Part shown: positions 1-14,457 of the stretch, piece after piece | Numbering within the stretch: the first letter of the stretch is position 1 | Layout of the letters: each line of letters starts with the position of its first letter | Assembly (NCBI GenBank): GCA_026125795.1 | Contig: JAHCKM010000004.1 | Location: 744,001-808,000 of the forward strand | Origin: Burkholderiaceae bacterium | GTDB taxonomy: Bacteria; Pseudomonadota; Gammaproteobacteria; Burkholderiales; Burkholderiaceae_C | Direction: 5' to 3' | DNA: 64,000 nt | Notes under the pieces: model-generated | Database searches by the model: none | Told to the model about the DNA's origin: nothing | Seen by the model: only the letters and a program-made list of their open reading frames with translations | Position numbers and translations under genes: made by a program

Positions 1-1
1 C

Positions 2-988
<987 letters not shown>

Positions 989-1000
<12 letters not shown>

Positions 1001-2209
1001 CAGCACCGATGCGCCGCTTTCGACGGCACGCTGCGCCAGCAGATAGGCCGCCGCGTTCCAGCTCTGGCCGGCCATGCCCATCGGCGCCAGCGTGGCGCCG
1101 TGGAACCACTCGGTGAAGCGCCAGTCGTCGAGCTGGTTGATGCGCGCCAGCTGGCGCAGATCGGCGCGTGCCAGTTCGGTGCGCTTGAGCATCGCGAGCG
1201 CCGCAACCCAGAAGCCGCCGACGAAAGGCCAGATGCCGCCGTTGTGGTATTGGTGCGGATGGTTCTGCTGATGGCGCTCCATGTAGCCGCGCCACAACGT
1301 GTCGCGCGGGGTGATCGGGCGCAGCGTGACACGCACGGGATAGGGGTCCGACGCACCGGCGGCGCGCAGCGCCTTGACGATCTGCTGCGCACGCGCGTGG
1401 CTCGCCAGGCCGCACAAGATCGCCAGCAGGTTGCCGAACACGTCGCCCTCGTCGCCCACGAACGACAGGTTGACGAAGCTCAGGTACAGGCCCGCGTCGC
1501 GCCGGCCGCGCACCGCGTAGTGGCGCAGCAGCCGGGCACGGCGGTATTCCGGCACGTCGCGGCTGAAAGGATGGAACAGGTGGTTGAAGTGGTGGTGCGT
1601 GGCGTCGCGCTGTGGCAGTCCGTACTGGCACTTCACCAGGTACCACAGCGCGTTGGTGTACAGCACGAAGCCCGAGCGCGGCATGATGTCGGCCCAGTCG
1701 CTGGCTTCGTTCTGCTGCAGCAGGTGAAAGCGCTGGTGCTCCTGCGCCTGCAGCCACCGGATCGCGCGCTCGATGGGGCCGCGCCAGCGCGAGCGCACGC
1801 GCCGCAGCGGGCTCGAGCGTTGGGCGCGATGCACGGCGATCAGCCACCACAACGTGGCGTCGATGCAACCGAGATACCAGAAGTCGGCGTCCTGGCCGAG
1901 CGGATCGACGTACTTGGGGATCTGCCCGTTGGCTGCCTGCAACGCGGCCAGCGCATCCAGGCTGGCGATGGCGCCGCGCTCGAGCGCAGGCGCGCCGCTG
2001 CCGATCATCGCGAGTGCGCAGATCCCTGCATCGCGCCCGAAGACGCGCGTGTAGCGGCGCGCGTCGGCGGCCGCACTCGGCCGTGCGGCCAGAATGCCTT
2101 GCGGCATCAGGTTTTCCCGGAGCAACTGCAGCGATCGTTGTGTGGTCTCTTCGATCAGTGCACCGGTTCCTCCATCGACATCGCGAAACAGGGCACCGGG
2201 CTTCGGCAT
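989..2209 (-). CDS. Glycogen-debranching-like (alpha/alpha)6-barrel glycoside hydrolase
   Basis: Predicted 406-residue glycosidase of the amylo-alpha-1,6-glucosidase / neutral-invertase-like (alpha/alpha)6-barrel group. Supporting motifs are RVFGRDAGICALAMIG near the N-terminus, NEASDWADIMPRSG in the middle and HNGGIWPFVGGFWVAAL near the C-terminus. These resemble the NEASDW and HNGGxWP signatures of debranching and invertase-like hydrolases. No signal peptide is seen, so it should be cytoplasmic. The ATG at 2209 is preferred; an upstream TTG at 2236 would add nine residues. It is divergent from glgB (161-base gap) and overlaps the 3' end of malQ by 12 bases. A role in glucan or sucrose-type glycoside breakdown is inferred; the exact substrate cannot be told. 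Catalytic residues were not assigned. Confidence 0.8.
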
Positions 2210-2370
2210 GGCGGGCCAGTGTCCCACATCACGCAAACCTCGAGGGACGGCCCGCCGTCATGCATCACGAACCAGATGACCCCACCGTTGGCAGGCCCGC
2301 GCCGCGCGGGACTTGACGCCGCCCCCACGCAAAGCCGAAAACTCCGCCACCGGCGCACAAGAAGAATCCG

Positions 2371-4314
2371 ATGCCCACCGCACGCAAGCCGTCCACCGCC
2401 AAGCCGCGCGCCCGCGCCCCGGTCGCCACGCCGGCGGTGGGTGCGCTCACCGAACACGACGTCTATCTGTTCCGCGAGGGCACACACGCCGGTCTGGGCG
2501 AGAAGTTCGGCTGCCAACTCGCCGAGCATGGCGCGCACTTCGGCGTCTGGGCTCCGAATGCGGCGGCGGTATCGGTGATCGGTGACTTCAACGACTGGAA
2601 CGCGGCCGCCCACCCGATGCAGGCGCGTGCCGATTCGTCCGGCGTCTGGGAGCGGTTCGTCGACGGTGTGACACACGGCGCCTGCTACAAGTACCGCATC
2701 ACGGCGCGCGACGGCGCCCAGTTCGACAAGGCCGACCCGTTTGCGCTGTATGCCGAGGTGCCGCCGCTGACGGCATCGCGCGCGTGGCGGCTTGACCACG
2801 AATGGCACGACGACGAGTGGATGGGCCAGCGCCGCGCGCGCAATGCGCTGTCGGCGCCGATGTCGATCTACGAGCTGCACCTCGGCTCGTGGCGGCGGCG
2901 TGACGGACGCATGTTGTCGTATCGCGAGGCGGCCGACGAACTGGCCGCCTACGTGCTCGACATGGGCTTCACGCATGTCGAACTGATGCCGATCAGCGAG
3001 CACCCGTTCTACGGCTCCTGGGGCTACCAGTGCACCGGCTACTTCGCGCCGACCGCGCGCTACGGCACGCCGCAGGAGCTGATGGCGCTGGTCGACACGC
3101 TGCACCAGCACGGCATCGGCGTGATTCTCGACTGGGTGCCGTCGCACTTTCCGAACGATGCGCACGGCCTGGCGAGCTTCGACGGCACGTTCCTGTACGA
3201 ACACGCCGACCCGCGCCAGGGCTTTCACCCCGATTGGAACTCGCTGATCTTCAACTACGGCCGCAACGAGGTGCGTGCCTTCCTGCTGTCGAGCGCGCGC
3301 CACTGGCTGCGGCGCTACCACTTCGACGGGCTGCGTGTCGATGCGGTGGCCTCGATGCTGTACCTCGACTACGGCCGCCGCGAAGGCGAGTGGGTGCCCA
3401 ACCGCCACGGCGGGCGCGAGAATCTCGAGGCCATCGACTTCATGCGCAAGCTCAACGAGCTGATCTACCAGGAGTTCCCCGACGTGCAGATGATCGCCGA
3501 GGAGTCCACGGCCTGGCCGATGGTGTCGCGCCCCACCTGGCTGGGCGGCCTGGGCTTCGGCATGAAGTGGAACATGGGCTGGATGCACGACACGCTCGCC
3601 TACGTGCGCGAGGATCCGGTCTACCGCAAGTACCACCACGACCGGCTCACGTTCTCGCTGGTCTACGCCTTCAACGAGAACTTCGTGCTGCCGCTGTCGC
3701 ACGACGAGGTGGTGCACGGCAAGGGCTCGCTGATCGGCAAGCAGCCGGGCGACAGCTGGCGCCAGTTCGCCGGCCTGCGGCTGTTGTACGGCTACATGTG
3801 GGCGCATCCGGGCAAGAAGCTGCTGTTCATGGGTGGAGAGTTCGGCCAGCGCCGCGAGTGGACGCATGAAGGTGAGCTCGAGTGGGGCGTGCTGCAGCAC
3901 GCCGAGCACGCCGGACTGCAGCACTGGATGCGCGACCTGAACCGCATCTACCGGGCGCACGCGGCGCTGTGGGAGATCGACTTCGAACCCGCGGGCTTTC
4001 AGTGGATCGACGCCGCCGACCGCGACGCCAGCGTGTTGTCGTTCGTGCGCCGCGCCCGCGACGGCTCGATGGTGCTGGTGGTGTGCAACTTCACGCCGGT
4101 GCCGCGCACGAACTACGTGCTCGGCGTGCCGCGGCCCGGCTACTGGCGCGAGCTGGCCAACAGCGACGCACAGATCTACGGCGGCAGCGGGGTCGGCAAC
4201 TTCGGCGGTGTGGCGAGCAATCCCGCGCCCGCACACGGCCGCGTGCACTCGCTGACGCTGACATTGCCGCCGCTGGCGGCCCTGTGGCTGGTGTGCGAGA
4301 ACGACGGCTCATGA
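2371..4314 (+). CDS. glgB: 1,4-alpha-glucan branching enzyme
   Basis: GH13 branching enzyme, 647 residues (family 630-730), which makes alpha-1,6 branches in the alpha-glucan polymer. A CBM48-type N-terminal domain (about residues 50-140, [19 protein letters not shown]) precedes the catalytic barrel. The catalytic triad is visible as GLRVDAV (Asp324), IAEEST (Glu about 377) and LSHDEVVHG (Asp445); a C-terminal beta domain follows. The N-terminal tail (residues 1-25) is Ala/Pro/Arg-rich and probably disordered. The ATG at 2371 gives full length. The stop overlaps the glgE start (ATGA), implying translational coupling. With GlgE it would build branched polymer from maltose-1-phosphate. No glgA or glgC is in the window. 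Confidence 0.96.
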   Translation: MPTARKPSTAKPRARAPVATPAVGALTEHDVYLFREGTHAGLGEKFGCQLAEHGAHFGVWAPNAAAVSVIGDFNDWNAAAHPMQARADSSGVWERFVDGVTHGACYKYRITARDGAQFDKADPFALYAEVPPLTASRAWRLDHEWHDDEWMGQRRARNALSAPMSIYELHLGSWRRRDGRMLSYREAADELAAYVLDMGFTHVELMPISEHPFYGSWGYQCTGYFAPTARYGTPQELMALVDTLHQHGIGVILDWVPSHFPNDAHGLASFDGTFLYEHADPRQGFHPDWNSLIFNYGRNEVRAFLLSSARHWLRRYHFDGLRVDAVASMLYLDYGRREGEWVPNRHGGRENLEAIDFMRKLNELIYQEFPDVQMIAEESTAWPMVSRPTWLGGLGFGMKWNMGWMHDTLAYVREDPVYRKYHHDRLTFSLVYAFNENFVLPLSHDEVVHGKGSLIGKQPGDSWRQFAGLRLLYGYMWAHPGKKLLFMGGEFGQRREWTHEGELEWGVLQHAEHAGLQHWMRDLNRIYRAHAALWEIDFEPAGFQWIDAADRDASVLSFVRRARDGSMVLVVCNFTPVPRTNYVLGVPRPGYWRELANSDAQIYGGSGVGNFGGVASNPAPAHGRVHSLTLTLPPLAALWLVCENDGS

Positions 4315-6345
4315 ACGCAGCGCGCACCGATCACGCCGCGCCCGCAGCAGGCCTCGTTCCACCCGCCACGCCGGACGGCCGCGTGCGGGCCGTGATCGAG
4401 AACGTCACGCCCTGCATCGACGGCGGGCGCTTCGCCGCCAAGTGCATCGCCGGCGATGCCGTGGTCATCGAGGCGGACTGTTTCGCCGACGGACACGATG
4501 TGGTCGCCGCGCGCCTGCTGTGGCGCCGCGACGCCGACGCATCGTGGCACGGCGTGCCGATGGTGCCGCTGGGCAACGACCGCTGGCGTGCGCAGTTCGT
4601 GCCCGCTGCACCCGGCGGGTATCGCTACACGGTGCAGGCCTGGGTCGATCGTTTCCTGTCCTGGCGGCACGATTTCGAGCGCCGCGTCGACGAGGCCGAC
4701 CTGCGCTTGGCCCTGCGCAGCGGCGCTGAATTGGCGGCGCAGGCGGCCGAGCGCGCCCGCGGCGACGCGGCGGCACGCTTGGCCGACTGGGCCCGGCAGC
4801 TCGAGCGCGCCGCCGGCGCCGAGGCCGATCCGGCGCAGCTCAAACCGCTCGGTCTCGATGGGGCAATGGCCGAAGCGATGATGCAGGCGCCGGATCTGCG
4901 CTTCGCCTGCGTGCATCCGCTGGAGTACGGCTTGACCGTGGACCGCGACCGGGCGCGCTTCTCCACCTGGTACGAGTTCTTTCCGCGCTCGGCGGCGCAG
5001 CAGCCCGGCGTGCACGGCACGTTCAAGCATTGCGAGGCGATGCTGCCGTACGTGGCGCAGATGGGATTCGACGTGTTGTATTTCCCGCCGATCCATCCGA
5101 TCGGACGCAGCAACCGCAAGGGCAAGAACAACACGCTGACCCCCGAGCCGGGCGACGTCGGCAGCCCATGGGCGATCGGTGCCGACGAGGGGGGGCACAT
5201 GGCGGTGCACCCGGCGCTGGGCACGCTGGCCGATTTCGATCGGCTGGTGCAGCGCGCCAACCAGCAAGGCATCGAGATCGCGCTGGACATCGCGTACCAG
5301 TGCGCGCCCGACCATCCGTACGTGAAGGCGCATCCATCATGGTTTCGGCGCCGGCCCGACGGCAGCGTGCAGTACGCCGAGAACCCGCCGAAGAAGTACC
5401 AGGACATCTACCCGTTCGATTTCGAGAGCGATGACTGGCAGGCGATGTGGCGCGAGCTCGCCGACGTGATGCGGTTCTGGATCGGCCACGGCGTGAAGAT
5501 CTTTCGCGTCGACAACCCGCACACCAAGGCGTTTCCGTTCTGGGAGTGGGCCATCACGACGATCAAGGCGCAGCATCCCGACGCGTTGTTCCTGTCCGAG
5601 GCGTTCACGCGCCCCAAGGTGATGCACCGCCTGGCCAAGCTCGGCTTCTCGCAGAGCTACACCTACTTCACGTGGCGCAACACCAAGCGCGAGCTGACCG
5701 ACTACTTCACCGAGCTGGCGCACGGCCCCGGGCGGCACTACTTCAGGCCCAACGCCTGGCCCAACACGCCGGACATCCTGCCCGAGACGCTGCAGTACGG
5801 CGGGCGGCCGGCTTTCATGGCCCGCCTGGTGCTGGCCGCCACGCTGAGCGCGAGCTACGGCATCTACGGTCCTGCCTACGAGCACCTCGAGGCCGCGCCG
5901 CGCGAGCCCGGCGCGGAGGAGTACCTGAACTCGGAGAAGTACGAGCTGAAGGCGCGTGATCTGCAGCGCGCCGACTCGCTGGCCGCCTTCATCGGTCGCG
6001 TCAACCGAATCCGGCACGACAATCCGGCGCTGCAAAGCAACGAGAGGCTGCGTTTCCTGCCGGTGGACAACGAACAATTGATCGCCTACGCGAAGTTCAC
6101 GCCCACGCACGACAACGTGGTGATCTGCGTGGTCAACCTCGATCCGCACCATCCGCAGAGCGGCTGGGTCCAGCTCGACGCGCCGGCGCTCGGCCTGGCA
6201 CCGGACGAGCCGTTCCAGGTACACGAGCTGCTGACCGATGCGCGCCACCTGTGGCAGGGCGAGCGGAACTATGTGAGCCTGGATCCGCAGCGGGTACCGG
6301 CGCACGTGTTCCGCTTGCGCCGGCACGTGCGGCGCGAGCAGGATT

Positions 6346-6362
<17 letters not shown>
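4311..6362 (+). CDS. glgE: Alpha-1,4-glucan:maltose-1-phosphate maltosyltransferase
   Basis: GH13_3 enzyme of 683 residues that extends alpha-1,4-glucan using maltose-1-phosphate. Diagnostic GlgE stretches are [34 protein letters not shown] (nucleophile Asp401) and [10 protein letters not shown] (acid/base Glu430). The 29-residue spacing between these carboxylates is what I recall for characterised GlgE enzymes. An N-terminal beta domain (about residues 20-130) and a linker precede the barrel. The ATG at 4311 overlaps the glgB stop by four bases; the open frame extends upstream inside glgB, but only this start fits the family. The 3' end overlaps the treS start. Substrate supply by the TreS-maltokinase fusion directly downstream completes the pathway. 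Confidence 0.96.
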
Positions 6363-9702
<3,340 letters not shown>

Positions 9703-9715
9703 TGAAGGAAATGCC

Positions 9716-10402
9716 ATGCAAGAGCTGAACATGATGCTGGAGCCGGTGCGGGCGCTGCTGCTGCAGATCGGCGCCTTCCTGCCGCGCCTTCTGGTGGCGG
9801 TGGGCGTGCTGATCGTCGGCTGGCTGATCGCCAAGGCGGCACGTTTCACCACCGTGAAGGCGCTGCGCGCCTTCAACTTCCATGTGTTGACCGAGCGCGC
9901 CGGGATCGACGGCTTTCTGCAGCAAGGCGGCACCGAGAAGGATGCGACCGACCTGTTCGCGCTGATCGTCTACTGGCTCGTCATCCTGGCCGCGCTGATC
10001 ATCGCCTCCAACGGGCTCGGGCTGTCACAGGTGACCGACCTGCTGACGCGGGTCATGCTGTTCCTGCCCAAGCTGCTGGTCGCGCTGGTGCTGCTGATCA
10101 TCGGCTCGTACTTCGGCCGTTTCGTCGGACAGGCGGTCACCACCTATTTGCGCAACGCCGAAATCGCCGACGCCGACCTGCTCGGCTTCGTGGTGCGCTA
10201 CGCGATCGTGGCCTTCGTTGTGCTGCTCGCTTTTGACCACCTCGATATCGGCGGCGGCCTGATCCAGAACACCTTCCTGATCCTGCTGTCGGGCGTGGTG
10301 CTGGCCCTGGCACTCGCGTTCGGCATCGGCGGCCGCGACTGGGCGTCCGCGCTGCTGGAGCGCTGGTGGCCGCGCGAACGGCGCCCCGGCGGCGACCGCT
10401 GA
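9716..10402 (+). CDS. Small membrane protein with mechanosensitive-channel TM-helix repeats
   Basis: Predicted 228-residue inner-membrane protein with about five hydrophobic segments (around residues 17-40, 78-100, 112-133, 158-177 and 183-204). The repeated pattern FLPRLLVAVGVLIVGWLIAK / FLPKLLVALVLLIIGSYFGR, followed by LALAFGIGGRD, matches the conserved TM-helix family (PF05552) found near or in MscS-type channels. The soluble MscS beta domain is absent. A good Shine-Dalgarno (AAGGAAA) precedes the ATG at 9716, 13 bases after treS, so it is probably co-transcribed with the glucan/trehalose operon. An osmotic-stress link with trehalose is a contextual guess only. Confidence 0.75.
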   Translation: MQELNMMLEPVRALLLQIGAFLPRLLVAVGVLIVGWLIAKAARFTTVKALRAFNFHVLTERAGIDGFLQQGGTEKDATDLFALIVYWLVILAALIIASNGLGLSQVTDLLTRVMLFLPKLLVALVLLIIGSYFGRFVGQAVTTYLRNAEIADADLLGFVVRYAIVAFVVLLAFDHLDIGGGLIQNTFLILLSGVVLALALAFGIGGRDWASALLERWWPRERRPGGDR

Positions 10403-10428
10403 CCAGCAGCGGCAAGCGCTGCTACACT
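10399..10428 (+). promoter_or_regulatory. Candidate promoter of the trp operon
   Basis: CTGACC (10399-10404), an 18-base spacer and TACACT (10423-10428) resemble a sigma-70 promoter. The spacer is almost filled by a perfect 7-bp hairpin, AGCAGCG/CGCTGCT (10405-10423). It sits about 235 bases before trpE in the only sizeable gap upstream of the trp genes. The hexamers are moderate matches, so this is a candidate only. Confidence 0.35.
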
Positions 10429-10661
10429 CTCGCGCCGTGGAGACAGCACGCGCACACAACCGCAGGTCGCCCGGCCGGGGAGCATGGCCCTGGCGACGCG
10501 CGAACGACCTGACCTGACGCCTGCCGGCGCGCCGCCATGGTGCGCCTTCACGAGCCGGCGCCGCCGCCGGACACCATCGAAGGCATGCTGCCCGGCACCT
10601 TGAATCCTGGTCCGTTGTGCCACTGCCGGCGCAATGGCGCGATCTTCGAAGGTTTGTCGCT

Positions 10662-12137
10662 GTGATCACTGAACTCGAATTCAAGAGCCTGGCCGCCGAC
10701 GGCTACAACCGCATCCCGCTGATCGCGGAGGCGTTCGCCGATCTCGAGACGCCGCTGTCGCTGTACCTCAAGCTTGCCGGCGGGCACAAACACAGCTTTT
10801 TGCTTGAGTCGGTGGTGGGCGGCGAGCGTTTCGGGCGCTACTCGTTCATCGGGCTGCCGGCGCGCACGCTGCTGCGCTCGACCGGCTGGCACACCGAGGT
10901 CGTGACCGATGGGGCGGTGGTCGAGACGCACGAGGGCAACCCGCTGCAGATCATTGCCGACTACCAGTCGCGCTTCAAGGTCGCGCTGCGTCCGGGGCTG
11001 CCGCGCTTCTGCGGCGGACTGGCCGGCTATTTCGGCTACGACACGGTGCGCTACATCGAGCCCCGGCTGGCGCAGGTGCAGAAGACCGGCGGGCTCGACA
11101 CGCCCGACGTCGTGCTGCTGCATTGCGAAGAACTGGCGGTGATCGACAACCTGTCGGGCCGGCTGTATCTGATCGTCTATGCGGACCCGCACACGCCCGA
11201 GGCCTACTTCACCGGCAAGCGGCGCCTGTCGGAACTGGCCGACAAGCTGCGCTACTCGGTGTCGGCGCCACCGGTCAAGCGCGGCCCGTCGTACGCGGTG
11301 GAGCGCGAGTTCGGCAAGGAGGCCTACCTCGCCGCCGTGCTGAAGGCCAAGGACTACATCGCCGCCGGCGACATGATGCAGGTACAGGTCGGCCAGCGCC
11401 TGCGCAAGCGCTTCACCGAGAGCCCCCTGAGCCTCTACCGCGCCTTGCGCTCGCTGAACCCGAGCCCTTACATGTACTTCTACGACATGGGGTCGTTCCA
11501 GATCGTCGGCGCGTCGCCGGAGATCCTGGTGCGCCACGAGCACACGCCCGACGGCGACAAGATCACGATCCGCCCGCTGGCGGGCACGCGGCCGCGCGGC
11601 GCCACGCCGGAGCGCGACAAGGCCACCGAGGCGGAGCTGCTGGCCGATCCGAAGGAGCGCGCCGAGCATCTGATGCTGATCGACCTGGCGCGCAACGACA
11701 TCGGGCGCATCGCCAAGACCGGCAGCGTCAAGGTGACCGAGGCCTTTGCCGTCGAACGCTACTCGCACGTGATGCACATCGTGAGCAACGTCGAGGGGCT
11801 GCTGCTGCCCGGCATGACCAACATGGACGTGCTGAAGGCCACCTTTCCGGCCGGCACGCTGACCGGCGCGCCGAAGATCCGCGCGATGGAGATCATCGAC
11901 GAGTTGGAGCCGGTGAAACGCGGCATCTATGGCGGCGCCTGCGGCTACCTGAGCTACGCCGGCGACATGGACGTGGCGATCGCGATCCGGACCGGCATCA
12001 TCCAGAACCAGACCCTGTACGTACAAGCAGCCGCAGGCGTGGTGGCCGATTCCATCCCCGAGATGGAGTGGCGCGAGACCGAGGCCAAGGCGCGCGCGCT
12101 GATCCGCGCCGCCGAGCTGGTCGAGGAGGGCTTCTGA
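10662..12137 (+). CDS. trpE: Anthranilate synthase component I
   Basis: Makes anthranilate from chorismate, with ammonia delivered by TrpG; first committed step of tryptophan synthesis. The product is 491 residues. The N-terminal Trp-feedback motif is present (FLLESVVGGERFGRYSF). The chorismate-binding half carries AGTRPRGATPERD, LARNDIGRI, RYSHVMHIVSNVEG, FPAGTLTGAPKI and AAAGVVADSIPE. The GTG at 10662, giving MITELEFKSLAADGYNRIP, is chosen over an upstream in-frame TTG because it matches the family N-terminus and has GAAGG nine bases before it. The upstream gap has no obvious Trp-codon leader peptide. A peroxiredoxin gene separates it from trpG. Confidence 0.97.
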   Translation: MITELEFKSLAADGYNRIPLIAEAFADLETPLSLYLKLAGGHKHSFLLESVVGGERFGRYSFIGLPARTLLRSTGWHTEVVTDGAVVETHEGNPLQIIADYQSRFKVALRPGLPRFCGGLAGYFGYDTVRYIEPRLAQVQKTGGLDTPDVVLLHCEELAVIDNLSGRLYLIVYADPHTPEAYFTGKRRLSELADKLRYSVSAPPVKRGPSYAVEREFGKEAYLAAVLKAKDYIAAGDMMQVQVGQRLRKRFTESPLSLYRALRSLNPSPYMYFYDMGSFQIVGASPEILVRHEHTPDGDKITIRPLAGTRPRGATPERDKATEAELLADPKERAEHLMLIDLARNDIGRIAKTGSVKVTEAFAVERYSHVMHIVSNVEGLLLPGMTNMDVLKATFPAGTLTGAPKIRAMEIIDELEPVKRGIYGGACGYLSYAGDMDVAIAIRTGIIQNQTLYVQAAAGVVADSIPEMEWRETEAKARALIRAAELVEEGF

Positions 12138-12236
12138 TGCGCCGCGCTGCGCTGCAACTGAAATGCGGCCGGCGCATCGCGCGCGGCGAAGCTCTGGCAA
12201 GATCCCGCGCCTACGGCCGGCAATTCGGAGGTCGAC

Positions 12237-12788
12237 ATGAAACGCCTGGGTCTGCTGATGGGTTGGCTTCTCGCACTGCTGGCGCCACCATCGGCGTGGG
12301 CCGCGCTCGACATCGGAGACCGCGCGCCGAACTTCAGCATCCCGGCGGCGCTCGGCGGCAACGTGTTCACCTTCTCGCTGGCCGAGCAGCTGGCCAAGGG
12401 GCCGGTGGTGCTGTACTTCTTTCCGCTGGCCTTCTCCGAGGGCTGCTCGCTGGAGGCGCACCAGTTCGCCGAGGCGACCGCGCAGTTCGAGGCGCTGGGT
12501 GCCAAGGTGATCGGCGTCTCGGGCGACGACATCGGCACGCTGTCGAAGTTCTCGACCCAGGTCTGCCAGAGCAAGTTCGCGGTGGGCTCGGATCAAACCA
12601 AGAAGGTGATTCAGTCGTACGACGCCGTGATGCGCGCTCAGCCCGACTACGCCAACCGCATCTCGTACGTGATCGCGCCCAACGGTTCGGTGGTCTACAA
12701 CTACGTCAACCTGAACCCCGAGCGCCACGTCGAGCGGACGCTGCGTGCGCTGAAGGAGTGGACCGCGGCGGCGCAGAAGTCCAAGTAG
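12237..12788 (+). CDS. Exported peroxiredoxin (AhpC/TSA, BCP-like)
   Basis: Thiol peroxidase of 183 residues with an N-terminal signal peptide (about residues 1-22, cleavage after SAWA), so likely periplasmic. The peroxidatic motif is PLAFSEGC (Pro63, Ser67, Cys70), a PxxxSxxC variant of PxxxTxxC. Cys110 in STQVC is a possible resolving cysteine. The fold signature VVLYFFPLAF and the terminal beta strand YVIAPNGSVVYNYV are present. GGAGG precedes the ATG at 12237. It lies between trpE and trpG on the same strand (99- and 49-base gaps). That is unusual for a trp operon; co-transcription is likely, but a functional link is not evident. Confidence 0.88.
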   Translation: MKRLGLLMGWLLALLAPPSAWAALDIGDRAPNFSIPAALGGNVFTFSLAEQLAKGPVVLYFFPLAFSEGCSLEAHQFAEATAQFEALGAKVIGVSGDDIGTLSKFSTQVCQSKFAVGSDQTKKVIQSYDAVMRAQPDYANRISYVIAPNGSVVYNYVNLNPERHVERTLRALKEWTAAAQKSK

Positions 12789-12837
12789 CCGGCGAGCCGC
12801 GCGGCGGCCGTGCAGCCGCGCCGCGGGAGGTCTCGCC

Positions 12838-13410
12838 ATGCTGCTGATGATCGACAACTACGACTCCTTCACCTTCAATCTGGTGCAGTATTTCGGCGAG
12901 CTGGGCCAGCAGGTGCGGGTGTTCCGCAACGACGAGATCACCGTCGAAGGCATTGCCGGGTTGAAGCCGGAGCGGCTCGTGTTGTCGCCCGGCCCGTGCA
13001 CACCCAACGAAGCCGGTGTCTGCGTGCCGGCGATCCAGGCCTTGAAGGGCAGGCTGCCGATCCTCGGCGTGTGCCTGGGCCACCAGAGCATCGGTGCGGC
13101 GCTCGGCGGGCGCATCGTGCGTGCCCGGCAGCTGATGCACGGCAAGGCGAGCACGATCACCACCGACGAGCGCGGGCTCTACGCCGACCTGCCGCGCGAG
13201 TTCAGCGTGATCCGCTACCACTCGCTGGTGATCGAGCGCGATTCGTGCCCGCGCGAGCTCGAGGTGACGGCCACCTCGGACGACGGCGAGATCATGGGCG
13301 TGCGCCATCGCGAGGTCGCGCTCGAGGGCGTGCAGTTCCACCCCGAGTCGATCCTGTCCGAACACGGGCATGCGATGCTGCGCAACTTCCTGAGCATGAA
13401 GGTGCATTGA
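12838..13410 (+). CDS. trpG: Anthranilate synthase component II (glutamine amidotransferase)
   Basis: Class I glutamine amidotransferase, 190 residues, delivering ammonia to TrpE. The triad is visible as ILGVCLGHQ (Cys79) and VQFHPESI (His168, Glu170); LSPGPCTPNEAG forms the oxyanion-side loop. It could also serve p-aminobenzoate synthase (PabA), as in other bacteria, but its place between trpE and trpD favours TrpG. A GGGAGG Shine-Dalgarno precedes the ATG at 12838. Its stop shares one base with the ltaE start, indicating translational coupling. Confidence 0.95.
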   Translation: MLLMIDNYDSFTFNLVQYFGELGQQVRVFRNDEITVEGIAGLKPERLVLSPGPCTPNEAGVCVPAIQALKGRLPILGVCLGHQSIGAALGGRIVRARQLMHGKASTITTDERGLYADLPREFSVIRYHSLVIERDSCPRELEVTATSDDGEIMGVRHREVALEGVQFHPESILSEHGHAMLRNFLSMKVH

Positions 13411-14444
13411 TGGGTGCAACGGCTATCGATCTGCGCAGCGACACCGTCACGCGGCCGACCGCCGCGATGCGTGCCGCGATGATGCAAGCGCCGCTCGGCG
13501 ACGACGTGTTCGGCGACGACCCCACGGTCAATGCGCTGCAGGACAAGGTCGCCGCCATGCTCGGCAAGGAGGCGGCGCTGTTCATGCCGTCGGGTACCCA
13601 GAGCAACCTGTCGGCGCTGATGGCCCATTGCCAGCGCGGCGACGAGTACATCGTGGGCAACGGCGCGCACACGTATCGCTACGAGGCGGGCGGCGGCGCC
13701 GTGCTCGGCAGCATCCAGCCGCAGCCGATCGCGAACCAGCCCGACGGCTCGCTCGCGCTGGCCGACATCGAGGCCGCGATCAAGCCGGACGACGCACATT
13801 TCGCCCGCACGCGGCTGCTGTGTCTGGAGAACACCTTCGGCGGCATGGTGCTGGGCATCCACTACCTGCGCCAGGCCACCGACCTGGCGCGCCGGCACGG
13901 TCTGGCCACGCATCTGGACGGCGCCCGCCTGTTCAATGCCGCGGTCGCATTGGCCGACGGCGGTGACGCACGGGCCAAGGCCAGGGAGATGGCGCAGCTC
14001 TTCGACACGGTGTCGGTGTGCTTCAGCAAGGGCCTGGGCGCGCCGGTGGGCTCGGCGCTGGTCGGCAGCCGCGAGCTGATCACCCGCGCGCACCGGGTGC
14101 GCAAGATGCTCGGTGGTGGCTTGCGCCAGGCCGGCGTGCTCGCGGCGGCCGCGTCGCATGCGCTCGACCATCACATCGATCGGCTCGCCGAGGACCATGC
14201 CAATGCGCGGCGACTGGCCGACGGGCTGCACGGACTGCCCGGGGTGCTGCAGGCGCCGGCCAACACCAACATGGTGTTCGTCGAACTTGCGCCCGGCGCC
14301 GGTTCGCGCCAGGACGCCGTGTCGCGGCTGCGCGAGCAGGGCCTGTTGTGCACCGGCCTGTACAAGCTGAGACTGGTCACCCACCTTGACGTGAGCGCCG
14401 ACGACATCGATCGCGCGGTGCGCATCCTGCGCGAGACGCTTTGA
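13410..14444 (+). CDS. ltaE: Low-specificity L-threonine aldolase
   Basis: PLP-dependent fold-type I enzyme of 344 residues that cleaves threonine or allo-threonine to glycine and acetaldehyde. The N-terminus [16 protein letters not shown] and the motif [13 protein letters not shown] are typical; the Lys at about residue 207 is the PLP Schiff-base lysine. [13 protein letters not shown] supplies the Asp that contacts PLP. The ATG at 13410 overlaps the trpG stop by one base. The same frame is open further upstream, but that part is a shadow of trpG. It is followed by trpD after 13 bases, so a threonine/glycine enzyme is embedded in the trp operon. Glycine/serine supply for tryptophan synthesis is a possible rationale, but only inferred. 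Confidence 0.92.
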   Translation: MGATAIDLRSDTVTRPTAAMRAAMMQAPLGDDVFGDDPTVNALQDKVAAMLGKEAALFMPSGTQSNLSALMAHCQRGDEYIVGNGAHTYRYEAGGGAVLGSIQPQPIANQPDGSLALADIEAAIKPDDAHFARTRLLCLENTFGGMVLGIHYLRQATDLARRHGLATHLDGARLFNAAVALADGGDARAKAREMAQLFDTVSVCFSKGLGAPVGSALVGSRELITRAHRVRKMLGGGLRQAGVLAAAASHALDHHIDRLAEDHANARRLADGLHGLPGVLQAPANTNMVFVELAPGAGSRQDAVSRLREQGLLCTGLYKLRLVTHLDVSADDIDRAVRILRETL

Positions 14445-14457
14445 CACGGAGAGTCGC

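Noticed and set aside
12810-13409. Upstream extension of the ltaE frame through trpG.
   Set aside because: Arg/Ala-rich shadow of trpG; the family N-terminus begins at the ATG at 13410.
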